This document shows, piece by piece, positions 13,350 through 27,400 of a DNA stretch of 64,000 bases (the stretch's first letter is position 1; every line of letters starts with the position of its first letter). The translations under genes and the position numbers were made by a program. The DNA comes from Bathymodiolus brooksi (taxonomy: Eukaryota; Mollusca; Bivalvia; Mytilida; Modiolidae), in the NCBI GenBank assembly GCA_963680875.1, contig OY804589.1, positions 33,024,962-33,088,961 on the forward strand. The letters run 5' to 3'. Under the pieces are notes generated by a model. It saw only the letters and a list, made by a program, of their open reading frames with translations. It did no database searches and was not told the origin of the DNA.

Positions 13350-15526
13350 CTCATATATACAGTCAAAATCCTGCTTCTTAATAGACACCCGTCGTCGTGT
13401 TTCTCCTATATACATTCAAAAACCTGCTTCTTAATAGACACCCGGCGTCGTGTTTCTCCTATATACAGTCAAAATCCTGCTTCTTAATAGACACTCGTCG
13501 TCGTGTTTCTCATATATACAGTCAAAATCCTGCTTCTTAATAGACAGCCGTCGTCGTGTTACTCATATATACAGTCAAAATCCTGCTTCTTAATAGACAC
13601 CCGTCGTCGTGTTTCTCATATATACAGTCAAAAACCTGCTTCTTAATAGACACCCGTCGTCGTGTTTCTCATATATACAGTCAAAAACCTGCTTCTTAAT
13701 AGACACCCGCCGTCGTGTTTCTCAAATATACAGTCAAAAACTCCTTCTTAATTAACACCCGCCGTCGTGTTTCTCATATATACAGTCAAAAACCTGCTTC
13801 ATAATAGATACCCGTCGTCGTGTTTCTCCTATATACAGTCAAAATCCTGCTTCTTAATAGACAGCCATCGTCGTGTTTCTCATATATACAGTCAAAATCC
13901 TGCTTCTTAATAGACACCCGTCGTCGTGTTTCTCATATATACAGTCAAAATCCTGCTTCTTAATAGACAGCCGTCGTCGTGTTTCTCATATATACAGTCA
14001 AAATCCTGCTTCTTAGTAGACACCCGTCGTCGTGTTTCTCATATATATACAGTCAAAATCCTGCTTCTTAATAGACACCCGTCGTCCTGTTTCTCATATA
14101 TACAGTCAAAAACCTGCTTCTTAGTAAACACCCGTCGTCGTGTTTCTCATATATACAGTCAGAAACCTGCTTCTTAATAGACACCCGTCGTTGTGTTTCT
14201 CATATATACAGTCAAAATCCTGCTTCTTAATAGACACCCGTCGTCGTGTTTCTCCTATATACAATCAAAATCCTACTTCTTAATAGACACCCGTCGTCGT
14301 GTTTCTCATATATACAGTCAAAATCCTGCTTCTTAATAGACGCCCGTCGTCGTGTTTCTCATATATACAGTCAAAATCCTGCTTCTTAATAGACACCCGT
14401 GGTCGTGTTTCTCCTATATACAGTCAAAAACCTGCTTCTTAATAGACACCCGCCGTCGTGTTTCTCCTATATACAGTCAAATTCCTGCTTCTTAATAGAC
14501 ACCCACCGTTGTGTTTCTCATATATACAGTCAAAAACCTGCTTCTTAATAGACACCCGTCGTCGTGTTTCTCCTATATACAGTCAAAATCCTGCTTCTTA
14601 ATAGACACCCGTCGTCGTGTTTCTCCTATATACAGTCAAAATCCTGCTTCTTAATAGACACCCGTCGTCGTGTTTCTCATATATACAGTCAAAATCATGC
14701 TTCTTAATAGACACCCGTCGTCGTGTTTCTCATATATACAGTCAAAATCCTGCTTCTTAGTAGACACCCGTCGTCGTGTTTCTCATATATACAGTCAAAA
14801 ACCTGCTTCTTAATAGACACCCGTCGTCGTGTTTCTCCTATATACAGTCAAAATCCTCTTTCTTAATAGACAACCGTCGTCGTGTTTCTCATATATACAG
14901 TCAAAATCCTGCTTCTTAATATACAGCCGCCGTCTTGTTTCTCATATATACAGTCAACATCCTGCTTCTTAATAGACACCCGTTGTCGTGTTTTTCATAT
15001 ATATACAGTCAAAAACCTGCTTCTTAGTAGACACCCGTCGTCGTGTTTCTCATATATATACAGTCAAAATCCTGCTTCTTAATAGACACCCGTCGTCCTG
15101 TTTCTCATATATACAGTCAAAAACCTGCTTCTTAGTAAACACCCGTCGTCGTGTTTCTCATATATACAGTCAGAAACCAGCTTCTTAATAGACACCCGTC
15201 GTCGTGTTTCTCATATATACAGTCAAAAACCTGCTTCTTAATAGGCACCCGTCGTCGTGTTTCTCATATATACAGTCAAAATCCTGCTTCTTAATAGACA
15301 CCCGTCGTCGTGTTTCTCATATATACAGTCAAAATCCTGCTTCTTAATAGACAGCCGTCGTCGTGTTTCTCATATATACAGTCAAAATCCTGCTTCTTAA
15401 TAGACACCCGTCGTCGTGTTTCTCATATATACAGTCAAAATCCTGCTTCTTAATAGACACCCGTCGTCGTGTTTCTCATATATACAGTCAAAATCCTGCT
15501 TCTTAATAGACACCCGTCGTCGTGTT

Positions 15527-17010
15527 TCTCCTATATACAATCAAAATCCTACTTCTTAATAGACACTCGTCGTCGTGTTTCTCATATATACAGTCAAAAT
15601 CCTGCTTCTTAATAGACAGCCGTCGTCGTGTTTCTCATATATACAGTCAAAATCCTGCTTCTTAATAGACACCCGTTGTCGTGTTTCTCATATATACAGT
15701 CAAAATCCTGCTTCTTAGTAGACACCCGTCGTCGTGTTTCTCATATATACAGTCAAAATCCTGCTTCTTAATAGACACCCGTCGTCGTGTTTCTCCTATA
15801 TACAGTCAAAAACCTGCTTCTTAATAGACACCCGGCGTCGTGTTTCTCATATATACAGTCAAAATCATGCTTCTTAATAGACACTCGTCGTCGTGTTTCT
15901 CATATATACAGTCAAAATCCTGCTTCTTAATAGACAGCCGTCGTCGTGTTTCTCATATATACAGTCAAAATCCTGCTTCTTAATAGACACCCGTCGTCGT
16001 GTTTCTCATATATACAGTCAAAAACCTGCTTCTTAATAGACACCCGCCGTCATGTTTCTCAAATATACAGTCAAAAACCTCCTTCTTAATTAACACCCGC
16101 CGTCGTGTTTCTCATATATACAGTCAAAAACCTGCTTCATAATAGATACCCATCGTCGTGTTTCTCCTATATACAGTCAAAATCCTGCTTCTTAATAGAC
16201 AGCCGTCGTCGTGTTTCTCATATATACAGTCAAAATCCTGCTTCTTAATAGATACCCGTCGTCGTGTTTCTCATATATACAGTCAAAATCCTGCTTCTTA
16301 ATAGACACCCGTCGTCGTGTTTCTCATATATACAGTCAAAATCCTGCTTCTTAATAGACACCCGTCGTCGTGTTTCTCCTATATACAATCAAAATCCTAC
16401 TTCTTAATAGACACTCGTCGTCGTGTTTCTCATATATACAGTCAAAATCCTGCTTCTTAATAGACAGCCGTCGTCGTGTTTCTCATATATACAGTCAAAA
16501 TCCTGCTTCTTAATAGACACCCGTTGTCGTGTTTCTCATATATACAGTCAAAATCCTGCTTCTTAGTAGACACCCGTCGTCGTGTTTCTCATATATACAG
16601 TCAAAATCCTGCTTCTTAATAGACACCCGTCGTCGTGTTTCTCCTATATACAGTCAAAAACCTGCTTCTTAATAGACACCCGGCGTCGTGTTTCTCATAT
16701 ATACAGTCAAAATCCTGCTTCTTAATAGACACTCGTCGTCGTGTTTCTCATATATACAGTCAAAATCCTGCTTCTTAATAGACAGCCGTCGTCGTGTTTC
16801 TCATATATACAGTCAAAATCCTGCTTCTTAATAGACACCCGTCGTCGTGTTTCTCATGTATACAGTCAAAAACCTGCTTCTTAATAGACACCCGCCGTCG
16901 TGTTTCTCAAATATACAGTCAAAAACCTCCTTCTTAATTAACACCCGCCGTCGTGTTTCTCATATATACAGTCAAAAACCTGCTTCATAATAGATACCCG
17001 TCGTCGTGTT
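15527..17010. repeat. Local tandem duplication with 848 bp spacing (16 monomers)
   Basis: The monomer series ACAATC/CCTACTT, ACTCG, ACAGCC, CCGTTGTCG, TTAGTAG, CCGGCG, ACTCG, ACAGCC, CCGCCG, CTCAAATAT/TTAATTAAC, CTTCATAATAG occurs twice, 848 bp apart (CCCGGCG at 15,831 and 16,679). The same series recurs further on, with CCCGGCG at 18,589 (1,910 bp later, which includes one 55 bp monomer), near 20,877 and near 23,948. This is therefore the working unit of the 15.5-24.4 kb part of Block I. Edges are approximate. Confidence 0.7.
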
Positions 17011-20000
17011 TCTCCTATATACAGTCAAAATCCTGCTTCTTAATAGACAGCCATCGTCGTGTTTCTCATATATACAGTCAAAATCCTGCTTCTTAATAGA
17101 CACCCGTCGTCGTGTTTCTCATATATACAGTCAAAATCCTGCTTCTTAATAGACAGCCGTCGTCGTGTTTCTCATATATACAGTCAAAATCCTGCTTCTT
17201 AGTAGACACCCGTCGTCGTGTTTCTCATATATATACAGTCAAAATCATGCTTCTTAATAGACACTCGTCGTCGTGTTTCTCATATATACAGTCAAAATCC
17301 TGCTTCTTAATAGACAGCCGTCGTCGTGTTTCTCATATATACAGTCAAAATCCTGCTTCTTAATAGACACCCGTCGTCGTGTTTCTCATATATACAGTCA
17401 AAAACCTGCTTCTTAATAGACACCCGCCGTCGTGTTTCTCAAATATACAGTCAAAAACCTCCTTCTTAATTAACACCCGCCGTCGTGTTTCTCATATATA
17501 CAGTCAAAAACCTGCTTCATAATAGATACCCATCGTCGTGTTTCTCCTATATACAGTCAAAATCCTGCTTCTTAATAGACAGCCGTCGTCGTGTTTCTCA
17601 TATATACAGTCAAAATCCTGCTTCTTAATAGACACCCGTCGTCGTGTTTCTCATATATACAGTCAAAATCCTGCTTCTTAATAGACACCCGTCGTCGTGT
17701 TTCTCATATATACAGTCAAAATCCTGCTTCTTAATAGACACCCGTCGTCGTGTTTCTCCTATATACAATCAAAATCCTACTTCTTAATAGACACTCGTCG
17801 TCGTGTTTCTCATATATACAGTCAAAATCCTGCTTCTTAATAGACAGCCGTCGTCGTGTTTCTCATATATACAGTCAAAATCATGCTTCTTAATAGACAC
17901 TCGTCGTCGTGTTTCTCATATATACAGTCAAAATCCTGCTTCTTAATAGACAGCCGTCGTCGTGTTTCTCATATATACAGTCAAAATCCTGCTTCTTAAT
18001 AGACACCCGTCGTCGTGTTTCTCATATATACAGTCAAAAACCTGCTTCTTAATAGACACCCGCCGTCGTGTTTCTCAAATATACAGTCAAAAACCTCCTT
18101 CTTAATTAACACCCGCCGTCGTGTTTCTCATATATACAGTCAAAATCCTGCTTCATAATAGATACCCATCGTCGTGTTTCTCCTATATACAATCAAAATC
18201 CTGCTTCTTAATAGACAGCTTTCGTCGTGTTTCTCATATATACAGTCAAAATCCTGCTTCTTAATAGACACCCGTCGTCGTGTTTCTCCTATATACAATC
18301 AAAATCCTACTTCTTAATAGACACTCGTCGTCGTGTTTCTCATATATACAGTCAAAATCCTGCTTCTTAATAGACAGCCGTCGTCGTGTTTCTCATATAT
18401 ACAGTCAAAATCCTGCTTCTTAATAGACACCCGTTGTCGTGTTTCTCATATATACAGTCAAAATCCTGCTTCTTAGTAGACACCCGTCGTCGTGTTTCTC
18501 ATATATACAGTCAAAATCCTGCTTCTTAATAGACACCCGTCGTCGTGTTTCTCCTATATACAGTCAAAAACCTGCTTCTTAATAGACACCCGGCGTCGTG
18601 TTTCTCATATATACAGTCAAAATCCTGCTTCTTAATAGACACTCGTCGTCGTGTTTCTCATATATACAGTCAAAATCCTGCTTCTTAATAGACAGCCGTC
18701 GTCGTGTTTCTCATATATACAGTCAAAATCCTGCTTCTTAATAGACACCCGTCGTCGTGTTTCTCATATATACAGTCAAAAACCTGCTTCTTAATAGACA
18801 CCCGCCGTCGTGTTTCTCAAATATACAATCAAAAACCTCCTTCTTAATTAACACCCGCCGTCGTGTTTCTCATATATACAGTCAAAAACCTGCTTCATAA
18901 TAGATACCCGTCGTCGTGTTTCTCCTATATACAGTCAAAATCCTGCTTCTTAATAGACAGCCATCGTCGTGTTTCTCATATATACAGTCAAAATCCTGCT
19001 TCTTAATAGACACCCGTCGTCGTGTTTCTCATATATACAGTCAAAATCCTGCTTCTTAATAGACAGCCGTCGTCGTGTTTCTCATATATACAGTCAAAAT
19101 CCTGCTTCTTAGTAGACACCCGTCGTCGTGTTTCTCATATATATACAGTCAAAATCCTGCTTCTTAATAGACACCCGTCGTCCTGTTTCTCATATATACA
19201 GTCAAAAACCTGCTTCTTAGTAAACACCCGTCGTCGTGTTTCTCATATATACAGTCAGAAACCTGCTTCTTAATAGACACCCGTCGTTGTGTTTCTCATA
19301 TATACAGTCAAAAACCTGCTTCTTAATAGGCACCCGTCGTCGTGTTTCTCATATATACAGTCAAAATCCTGCTTCTTAATAGACACCCGTCGTCGTGTTT
19401 CTCCTATATACAGTCAAAATCCTGCTTCTTAATAGACACCCGTCGTCGTGTTTCTTCTATATACAATCAAAATCCTACTTCTTAATAGACACCCGTCGTC
19501 GTGTTTCTCATATATACAGTCAAAATCCTGCTTCTTAATAGACACCCGTCGTCGTGTTTCTCTTATATACAGTCAAAATCCTGCTTCTTAATAGACACCC
19601 GTGGTCGTGTTTCTCCTATATACAGTCAAAAACCTGCTTCTTAATAGACACCCGCCGTCGTGTTTCTCATATATACAGTCAAATTCCTGCTTCTTAATAG
19701 ACACCCACCGTTGTGTTTCTCATATATACAGTCAAAAACCTGCTTCTTAATAGACACCCGTCGTCGTGTTTCTCCTATATACAGTCAAAATCCTGCTTCT
19801 TAATAGACACCCGTCGTCGTGTTTCTCCTATATACAGTAAAAATCCTGCTTCTTAATAGACACCCGTCGTCGTGTTTCTCATATATACAGTCAAAATCCT
19901 GCTTCTTAATAGACACCCGTCGTCGTGTTTCTCATATATACAGTCAAAATCCTGCTTCTTAGTAGACACCCGTCGTCGTGTTTCTCATATATACAGTCAA

Positions 20001-23000
20001 AAACCTGCTTCTTAATAGACACCCGTTGTCGTGTTTTTCATATATATACAGTCAAAAACCTGCTTCTTAGTAGACACCCGTCGTCGTGTTTCTCATATAT
20101 ATACAGTCAAAATCCTGCTTCTTAATAGACACCCGTCGTCCTGTTTCTCATATATACAGTCAAAAACCTGCTTCTTAGTAAACACCCGTCGTCGTGTTTC
20201 TCATATATACAGTCAGAAACCAGCTTCTTAATAGACACCCGTCGTCGTGTTTCTCATATATACAGTCAAAAACCTGCTTCTTAATAGGCACCCGTCGTCG
20301 TGTTTCTCATATATACAGTCAAAATCCTGCTTCTTAATAGACACCCGTCGTCGTGTTTCTCATATATACAGTTAAAATCCTGCTTCTTAATAGACATCCG
20401 TCGTCGTGTTTCTCAAATATACAGTCAAAATCCTGCTTCTTAATAGACACACGTCGTCGTGTTTCTCATATATACAGTCAAAATCCTGCTTCTTAATAGA
20501 CACCCGTCGTCGTGTTTCTCATATATACAGTCAAAATCCTGCTTCTTAATAGACACCCTTCGTCGTGTTTCTCCTATATACAGTCAAAATCCTACTTCTT
20601 AATAGACACTCGTCGTCGTGTTTCTCATATATACAGTCAAAATCCTGCTTCTTAATAGACAGCCGTCGTCGTGTTTCTCATATATACAGTCAAAATCCTG
20701 CTTCTTAATAGACACCCGTTGTCGTGTTTCTCATATATACAGTCAAAATCCTGCTTCTTAGTAGACACCCGTCGTCGTGTTTCTCATATATACAGTCAAA
20801 ATCCTGCTTCTTAATAGACACCCGTCGTCGTGTTTATCCTATATACAGTCAAAAACCTGCTTCTTAATAGACACCCGGCGTCGTGTTTCTCATATATACA
20901 GTCAAAATCCTGCTTCTTAATAGACACTCGTCGTCGTGTTTCTCATATATACAGTCAAAATCCTGCTTCTTAATAGACAGCCGTCGTCGTGTTTCTCATA
21001 TATACAGTCAAAATCCTGCTTCTTAATAGACACCCGTCGTCGTGTTTCTCATATATACAGTCAAAAACCTGCTTCTTAATAGACACCCGCCGTCGTGTTT
21101 CTCAAATATACAGTCAACAACCTCCTTCTTAATTAACACCCGCCGTCGTGTTTCTCATATATACAGTCAAAAACCTGCTTCATAATAGATACCCATCGTC
21201 GTGTTTCTCCTATATACAGTCAAAATCCTGCTTCTTAATAGACAGCCGTCGTCGTGTTTCTCATATATACAGTCAAAATCCTGCTTCTTAATAGACACCC
21301 GTCGTCGTGTTTCTCATATATACAGTCAAAATCCTGCTTCTTAATAGACAGCCGTCGTCGTGTTTCTCATATATACAGTCAAAATCCTGCTTCTTAATAG
21401 ACAGCCGTCGTCGTGTTTCTCATATATACAGTCAAAATCCTGCTTCTTAGTAGACACCCGTCGTCGTGTTTCTCATATATATACAGTCAAAATCCTGCTT
21501 CTTAATAGACACCCGTCGTCCTGTTTCTCATATATACAGTCAAAAACCTGCTTCTTAGTAAACACCCGTCGTCGTGTTTCTCATATATACAGTCAGAAAC
21601 CTGCTTCTTAATAGACACCCGTCGTTGTGTTTCTCATATATACAGTCAAAAACCTGCTTCTTAATAGGCACCCGTCGTCGTGTTTCTCATATATACAGTC
21701 AAAATCCTGCTTCTTAATAGACACCCGTCGTCGTGTTTCTCCTATATACAGTCAAAATCCTGCTTCTTAATAGACACCCGTCGTCGTGTTTCTCCTATAT
21801 ACAATCAAAATCCTACTTCTTAATAGACACCCGTCGTCGTGTTTCTCATATATACAGTCAAAATCCTGCTTCTTAATAGACACCCGTCGTCGTGTTTCTC
21901 TTATATACAGTCAAAATCCTGCTTCTTAATAGACACCCGTGGTCGTGTTTCTCCTATATACAGTCAAAAACCTGCTTCTTAATAGACACCCGCCGTCGTG
22001 TTTCTCCTATATACAGTCAAATTCCTGCTTCTTAATAGACACCCACCGTTGTGTTTCTCATATATACAGTCAAAAACCTGCTTCTTAATAGACACCCGTC
22101 GTCGTGTTTCTCCTATATACAGTCAAAATCCTGCTTCTTAATAGACACCCGTCGTCGTGTTTCTCCTATATACAGTCAAAATCCTGCTTCTTAATAGACA
22201 CCCGTCGTCGTGTTTCTCATATATACAGTCAAAATCCTGCTTCTTAATAGACACCCGTCGTCGTGTTTCTCATATATACAGTCAAAATCCTGCTTCTTAG
22301 TAGACACCCGTCGTCGTGTTTCTCATATATACAGTCAAAAACCTGCTTCTTAATAGACACCCGTCGTCGTGTTTCTCCTATATACAGTCAAAATCCTCTT
22401 TCTTAATAGACAACCGTCGTCGTGTTTCTCATATATACAGTCAAAATCCTGCTTCTTAATATACAGCCGCCGTCTTGTTTCTCATATATACAGTCAACAT
22501 CCTGCTTCTTAATAGACACCCGTTGTCGTGTTTTTCATATATATACAGTCAAAAACCTGCTTCTTAGTAGACACCCGTCGTCGTGTTTCTCATATATATA
22601 CAGTCAAAATCATGCTTCTTAATAGACACCCGTCGTCCTGTTTCTCATATATACAGTCAAAAACCTGCTTCTTAGTAAACACCCGTCGTCGTGTTTCTCA
22701 TATATACAGTCAGAAACCAGCTTCTTAATAGACACCCGTCGTCGTGTTTCTCATATATACAGTCAAAAACCTGCTTCTTAATAGACACCCGTCGTCGTGT
22801 TTCTCATATATACAGTCAAAATCCTGCTTCTTAATAGACACCCGTCGTCGTGTTTCTCATATATACAGTCAAAATCCTGCTTCTTAATAGACATCCGTCG
22901 TCGTGTTTCTCATATATACAGTCAAAATCCTGCTTCTTAATAGACACACGTCGTCGTGTTTCTCATATATACAGTCAAAATCCTGCTTCTTAATAGACAC

Positions 23001-24480
23001 CCGTCGTCGTGTTTCTCATATATACAGTCAAAATCCTGCTTCTTAATAGACACCCGTCGTCGTGTTTCTCCTATATACAGTCAAAATCCTACTTCTTAAT
23101 AGACACTCGTCGTCGTGTTTCTCATATATACAGTCAAAATCCTGCTTCTTAATAGACAGCCGTCGTCGTGTTTCTCATATATACAGTCAAAATCCTGCTT
23201 CTTAATAGACACCCGTTGTCGTGTTTCTCATATATACAGTCAAAATCCTGCTTCTTAGTAGACACCCGTCGTCGTGTTTCTCATATATACAGTCAAAATC
23301 CTGCTTCTTAATAGACACCCGTCGTCGTGTTTCTCATATATACAGTCAGAAACCAGCTTCTTAATAGACACCCGTCGTCGTGTTTCTCATATATACAGTC
23401 AAAAACCTGCTTCTTAATAGGCACCCGTCGTCGTGTTTCTCATATATACAGTCAAAATCCTGCTTCTTAATAGACACCCGTCGTCGTGTTTCTCATATAT
23501 ACAGTCAAAATCCTGCTTCTTAATAGACATCCGTCGTCGTGTTTCTCATATATACAGTCAAAATCCTGCTTCTTAATAGACACATGTCGTCGTGTTTCTC
23601 ATATATACAGTCAAAATCCTGCTTCTTAATAGACACCCGTCGTCGTGTTTCTCATATATACAGTCAAAATCCTGCTTCTTAATAGACACCCGTCGTCGTG
23701 TTTCTCCTATATACAGTCAAAATCCTACTTCTTAATAGACACTCGTCGTCGTGTTTCTCATATATACAGTCAAAATCCTGCTTCTTAATAGACAGCCGTC
23801 GTCGTGTTTCTCATATATACAGTCAAAATCCTGCTTCTTAATAGACACCCGTTGTCGTGTTTCTCATATATACAGTCAAAATCCTGCTTCTTAGTAGACA
23901 CCCGTCGTCGTGTTTCTCCTATATACAGTCAAAAACCTGCTTCTTAATAGACACCCGGCGTCGTGTTTCTCATATATACAGTCAAAATCCTGCTTCTTAA
24001 TAGACACTCGTCGTCGTGTTTCTCATATATACAGTCAAAATCCTGCTTCTTAATAGACAGCCGTCGTCGTGTTTCTCATATATACAGTCAAAATCCTGCT
24101 TCTTAATAGACACCCGTCGTCGTGTTTCTCATATATACAGTCAAAAACCTGCTTCTTAATAGACACCCGCCGTCGTGTTTCTCAAATATACAGTCAACAA
24201 CCTCCTTCTTAATTAACACCCGCCGTCGTGTTTCTCATATATACAGTCAAAAACCTGCTTCATAATAGATACCCATCGTCGTGTTTCTCCTATATACAGT
24301 CAAAATCCTGCTTCTTAATAGACAGCCGTCGTCGTGTTTCTCATATATACAGTCAAAATCCTGCTTCTTAATAGACACCCGTCGTCGTGTTTCTCATATA
24401 TACAGTCAAAATCCTGCTTCTTAATAGACAGCCGTCGTCGTGTTTCTCATATATACAGTCAAAATCCTGCTTCTTAATAG

Positions 24481-27400
24481 ACACCCGTCGTCGTGTTTCT
24501 CCTATATACAGTCAAAATCCTGCTTCTTAATAGACACCCGTCGTCGTGTTTCTCATATATACAGTCAAAATCCTGCTTCTTAATAGACAGCCGTCGTCGT
24601 GTTTCTCATATATACAGTCAAAATCCTGCTTCTTAATAGACACCCGTCGTCGTGTTTCTCATATATACAGTCAAAATCCTGCTTCTTATTAGACACCTGT
24701 CGTCGTGTTTCTCCTATATACAGTCAAAAACCTGCTTCTTAATAGACACCCGCCGTCGTGTTTCTCATATATACAGTCAAAAACCTACTTCTTAATAGAC
24801 ACCCGTCGTCGTGTTTCTCCTATATACAGTCAAAATCCTGCTTCTTAATAGACAGCCATCGTCGTGTTTCTCATATATACAGTCTAAATTCTGCTTCTTA
24901 ATAGACACCCGTCGTCGTGTTTCTCATATATACAGTCAAAATCCTGCTTCTTAATAGACAGCGTCGTCGTGTTTCTCATATATACAGTCAAAAACCTGCT
25001 TCTTAATAGGCACCCGTCGTCGTGTTTCTCATATATACAGTCAAAATCCTGCTTCTTAATAGACACCCGTCGTCGTGTTTCTCATATATACAGTCAAAAT
25101 CCTGCTTCTTGATAGACACCCGTCGTCGTGTTTCTCCTATATACAGTCAAAAACCTGCTTCTTAATAGACACCCGCCATCGTGTTTCTCCTATATACAGT
25201 CTAAATTCTGCTTCTTAATAGACACCCGTCGTCGTGTTTCTCATATATACAGTCAAAATCCTGCTTCTTAATAGACAGCGTCGTCGTGTTTCTCATATAT
25301 ACAGTCAAAAACCTGCTTCTTAATAGGCACCCGTCGTCGTGTTTCTCATATATACAGTCAAAATCCTGCTTCTTAATAGACACCCGTCGTCGTGTTTCTC
25401 ATATATACAGTCAAAATCCTGCTTCTTGATAGACACCCGTCGTCGTGTTTCTCCTATATACAATCAAAATCCTACTTCTTAATAGACACCCGTCGTCGTG
25501 TTTCTCATATATACAGTCAAAATCCTGCTTCTTAATAGACACCCGTCGTCGTGTTTCTCATATATACAGTCAAAATCCTGCTTCTTAATAGCACCCGTGG
25601 TCGTGTTTCTCCTATATACAGTCAAAAACCTGCTTCTTAATAGACACCCGGCGTCGTGTTTCTCATATATACAGTCAAAATCCTGCTTCTTAATAGACAC
25701 CCGCCGTCGTGTTTCTCATATATACAGTCAAAAACCTCCTTCTTAATTAACACCCGCCGTCGTGTTTCTCATATATACAGTCAAAAACCTGCTTCATAAT
25801 AAATATCCGTCGTCTTGTTTCTCCTATATACAGTCAAAATCCTGCTTCTTAATAGACAGCCGTCGTCGTGTTTCTCATATATACAGTCAAAATCCTGCTT
25901 CTTAATAGACACCCGTCGTCGTGTTTATCATATATACAGTCAAAATCCTGCTTCTTAATAGACAGCCGTCGTCGTGTTTCTCATATATACAGTCAAAATC
26001 CTGCTTCTTAATAGACACCTGTCGTCGTGTTTCTCATATATACAGTCAAAATCCTGCTTCTTATTAGACACCTGTCGTCGTGTTTCTCCTATATACAGTC
26101 AAAAACCTGCTTCTTAATAGACACCCGCCGTCATGTTTCTCATATATACAGTCAAAAACCTACTTCTTAATAGACACCCGTCGTCGTGTTTCTCCTATAT
26201 ACAGTCAAAATCCTGCTTCTTAATAGACAGCCATCGTCGTGTTTCTCATATATACAGTCTAAATTCTGCTTCTTAATAGACACCCGTCGTCGTGTTTCTC
26301 ATATATACAGTCAAAATCCTGCTTCTTAATAGACAGCGTCGTCGTGTTTCTCATATATACAGTCAAAAACCTGCTTCTTAATAGGCACCCGTCGTCGTGT
26401 TTCTCATATATACAGTCAAAATCCTGCTTCTTAATAGACACCCGTCGTCGTGTTTCTCATATATACAGTCAAAATCCTGCTTCTTGATAGACACCCGTCG
26501 TCGTGTTTCTCCTATATACAATCAAAATCCTACTTCTTAATAGACAGCCGTCGTCGTGTTTCTAATATATACAGTCAAAAACCTGCTTCTTAATAGGCAC
26601 CCGTCGTCGTGTTTCTCATATATACAGTCAAAATCCTGCTTCTTAATAGACACCCGTCGTCGTGTTTCTCATATATACAGTCAAAATCCTGCTTCTTGAT
26701 AGACACCCGTCGTCGTGTTTCTCCTATATACAATCAAAATCCTGCTTCTTAATAGACACCCGTCGTCGTGTTTCTCATATATACAGTCAAAATCCTGCTT
26801 CTTAATAGACACCCGTCGTCGTGTTTCTCATATATACAGTCAAAATCCTGCTTCTTAATAGACACCCGTGGTCGTGTTTCTCCTATATACAGTCAAAAAC
26901 CTGCTTCTTAATAGACACCCGGCGTCGTGTTTCTCATATATACAGTCAAAATCCTGCTTCTTAATAGACACCCGCCGTCGTGTTTCTCATATATACAGTC
27001 AAAAACCTCCTTCTTAATTAACACCCGCCGTCGTGTTTCTCATATATACAGTCAAAAACCTGCTTCATAATAGATATCCGTCGTCGTGTTTCTCCTATAT
27101 ACAGTCAAAATCCTGCTTCTTAATAGACAGCCGTCGTCGTGTTTCTCATATATACAGTCAAAATCCTGCTTCTTAATAGACACCCGTCGTCGTGTTTCTC
27201 ATATATACAGTCAAAATCCTGCTTCTTAATAGACAGCCGTCGTCGTGTTTCTCATATATACAGTCAAAATCCTGCTTCTTAATAGACACCCGTCGTCGTG
27301 TTTCTCCTATATACAGTCAAAATCCTGCTTCTTAATAGACACCCGTCGTCGTGTTTCTCATATATACAGTCAAAATCCTGCTTCTTAATAGACAGCGTCG

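Larger units (their letters stand above)
1..24480. repeat. Block I: satellite with 55 bp variant monomers and overlapping segmental duplications
   Basis: This stretch holds no genes. It is satellite whose hallmark is the 55 bp monomer with an extra AT in CATATATATACAG, usually as adjacent pairs. Other local variants are CTATATGCAG with CCTCATT or CCTCCTT, AATATACAGCC, GTCAGAAACC and GTCCTG endings. It is built of imperfectly nested duplications (separate entries for 1,537, 3,514, 428 and 848 bp units), and no single period holds throughout. The right edge is soft: the last 55 bp pair is at 22,531-22,640, and the first Block II marker (TTATTAGACACCTG) is near 24,685. The interval between shares variants with both. 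Confidence 0.8.

Noticed and set aside
25798..25803. AATAAA polyadenylation signal
   Set aside because: A single chance variant (ATAATAAATATCC) of the usual CATAATAGATA monomer, with no gene upstream.
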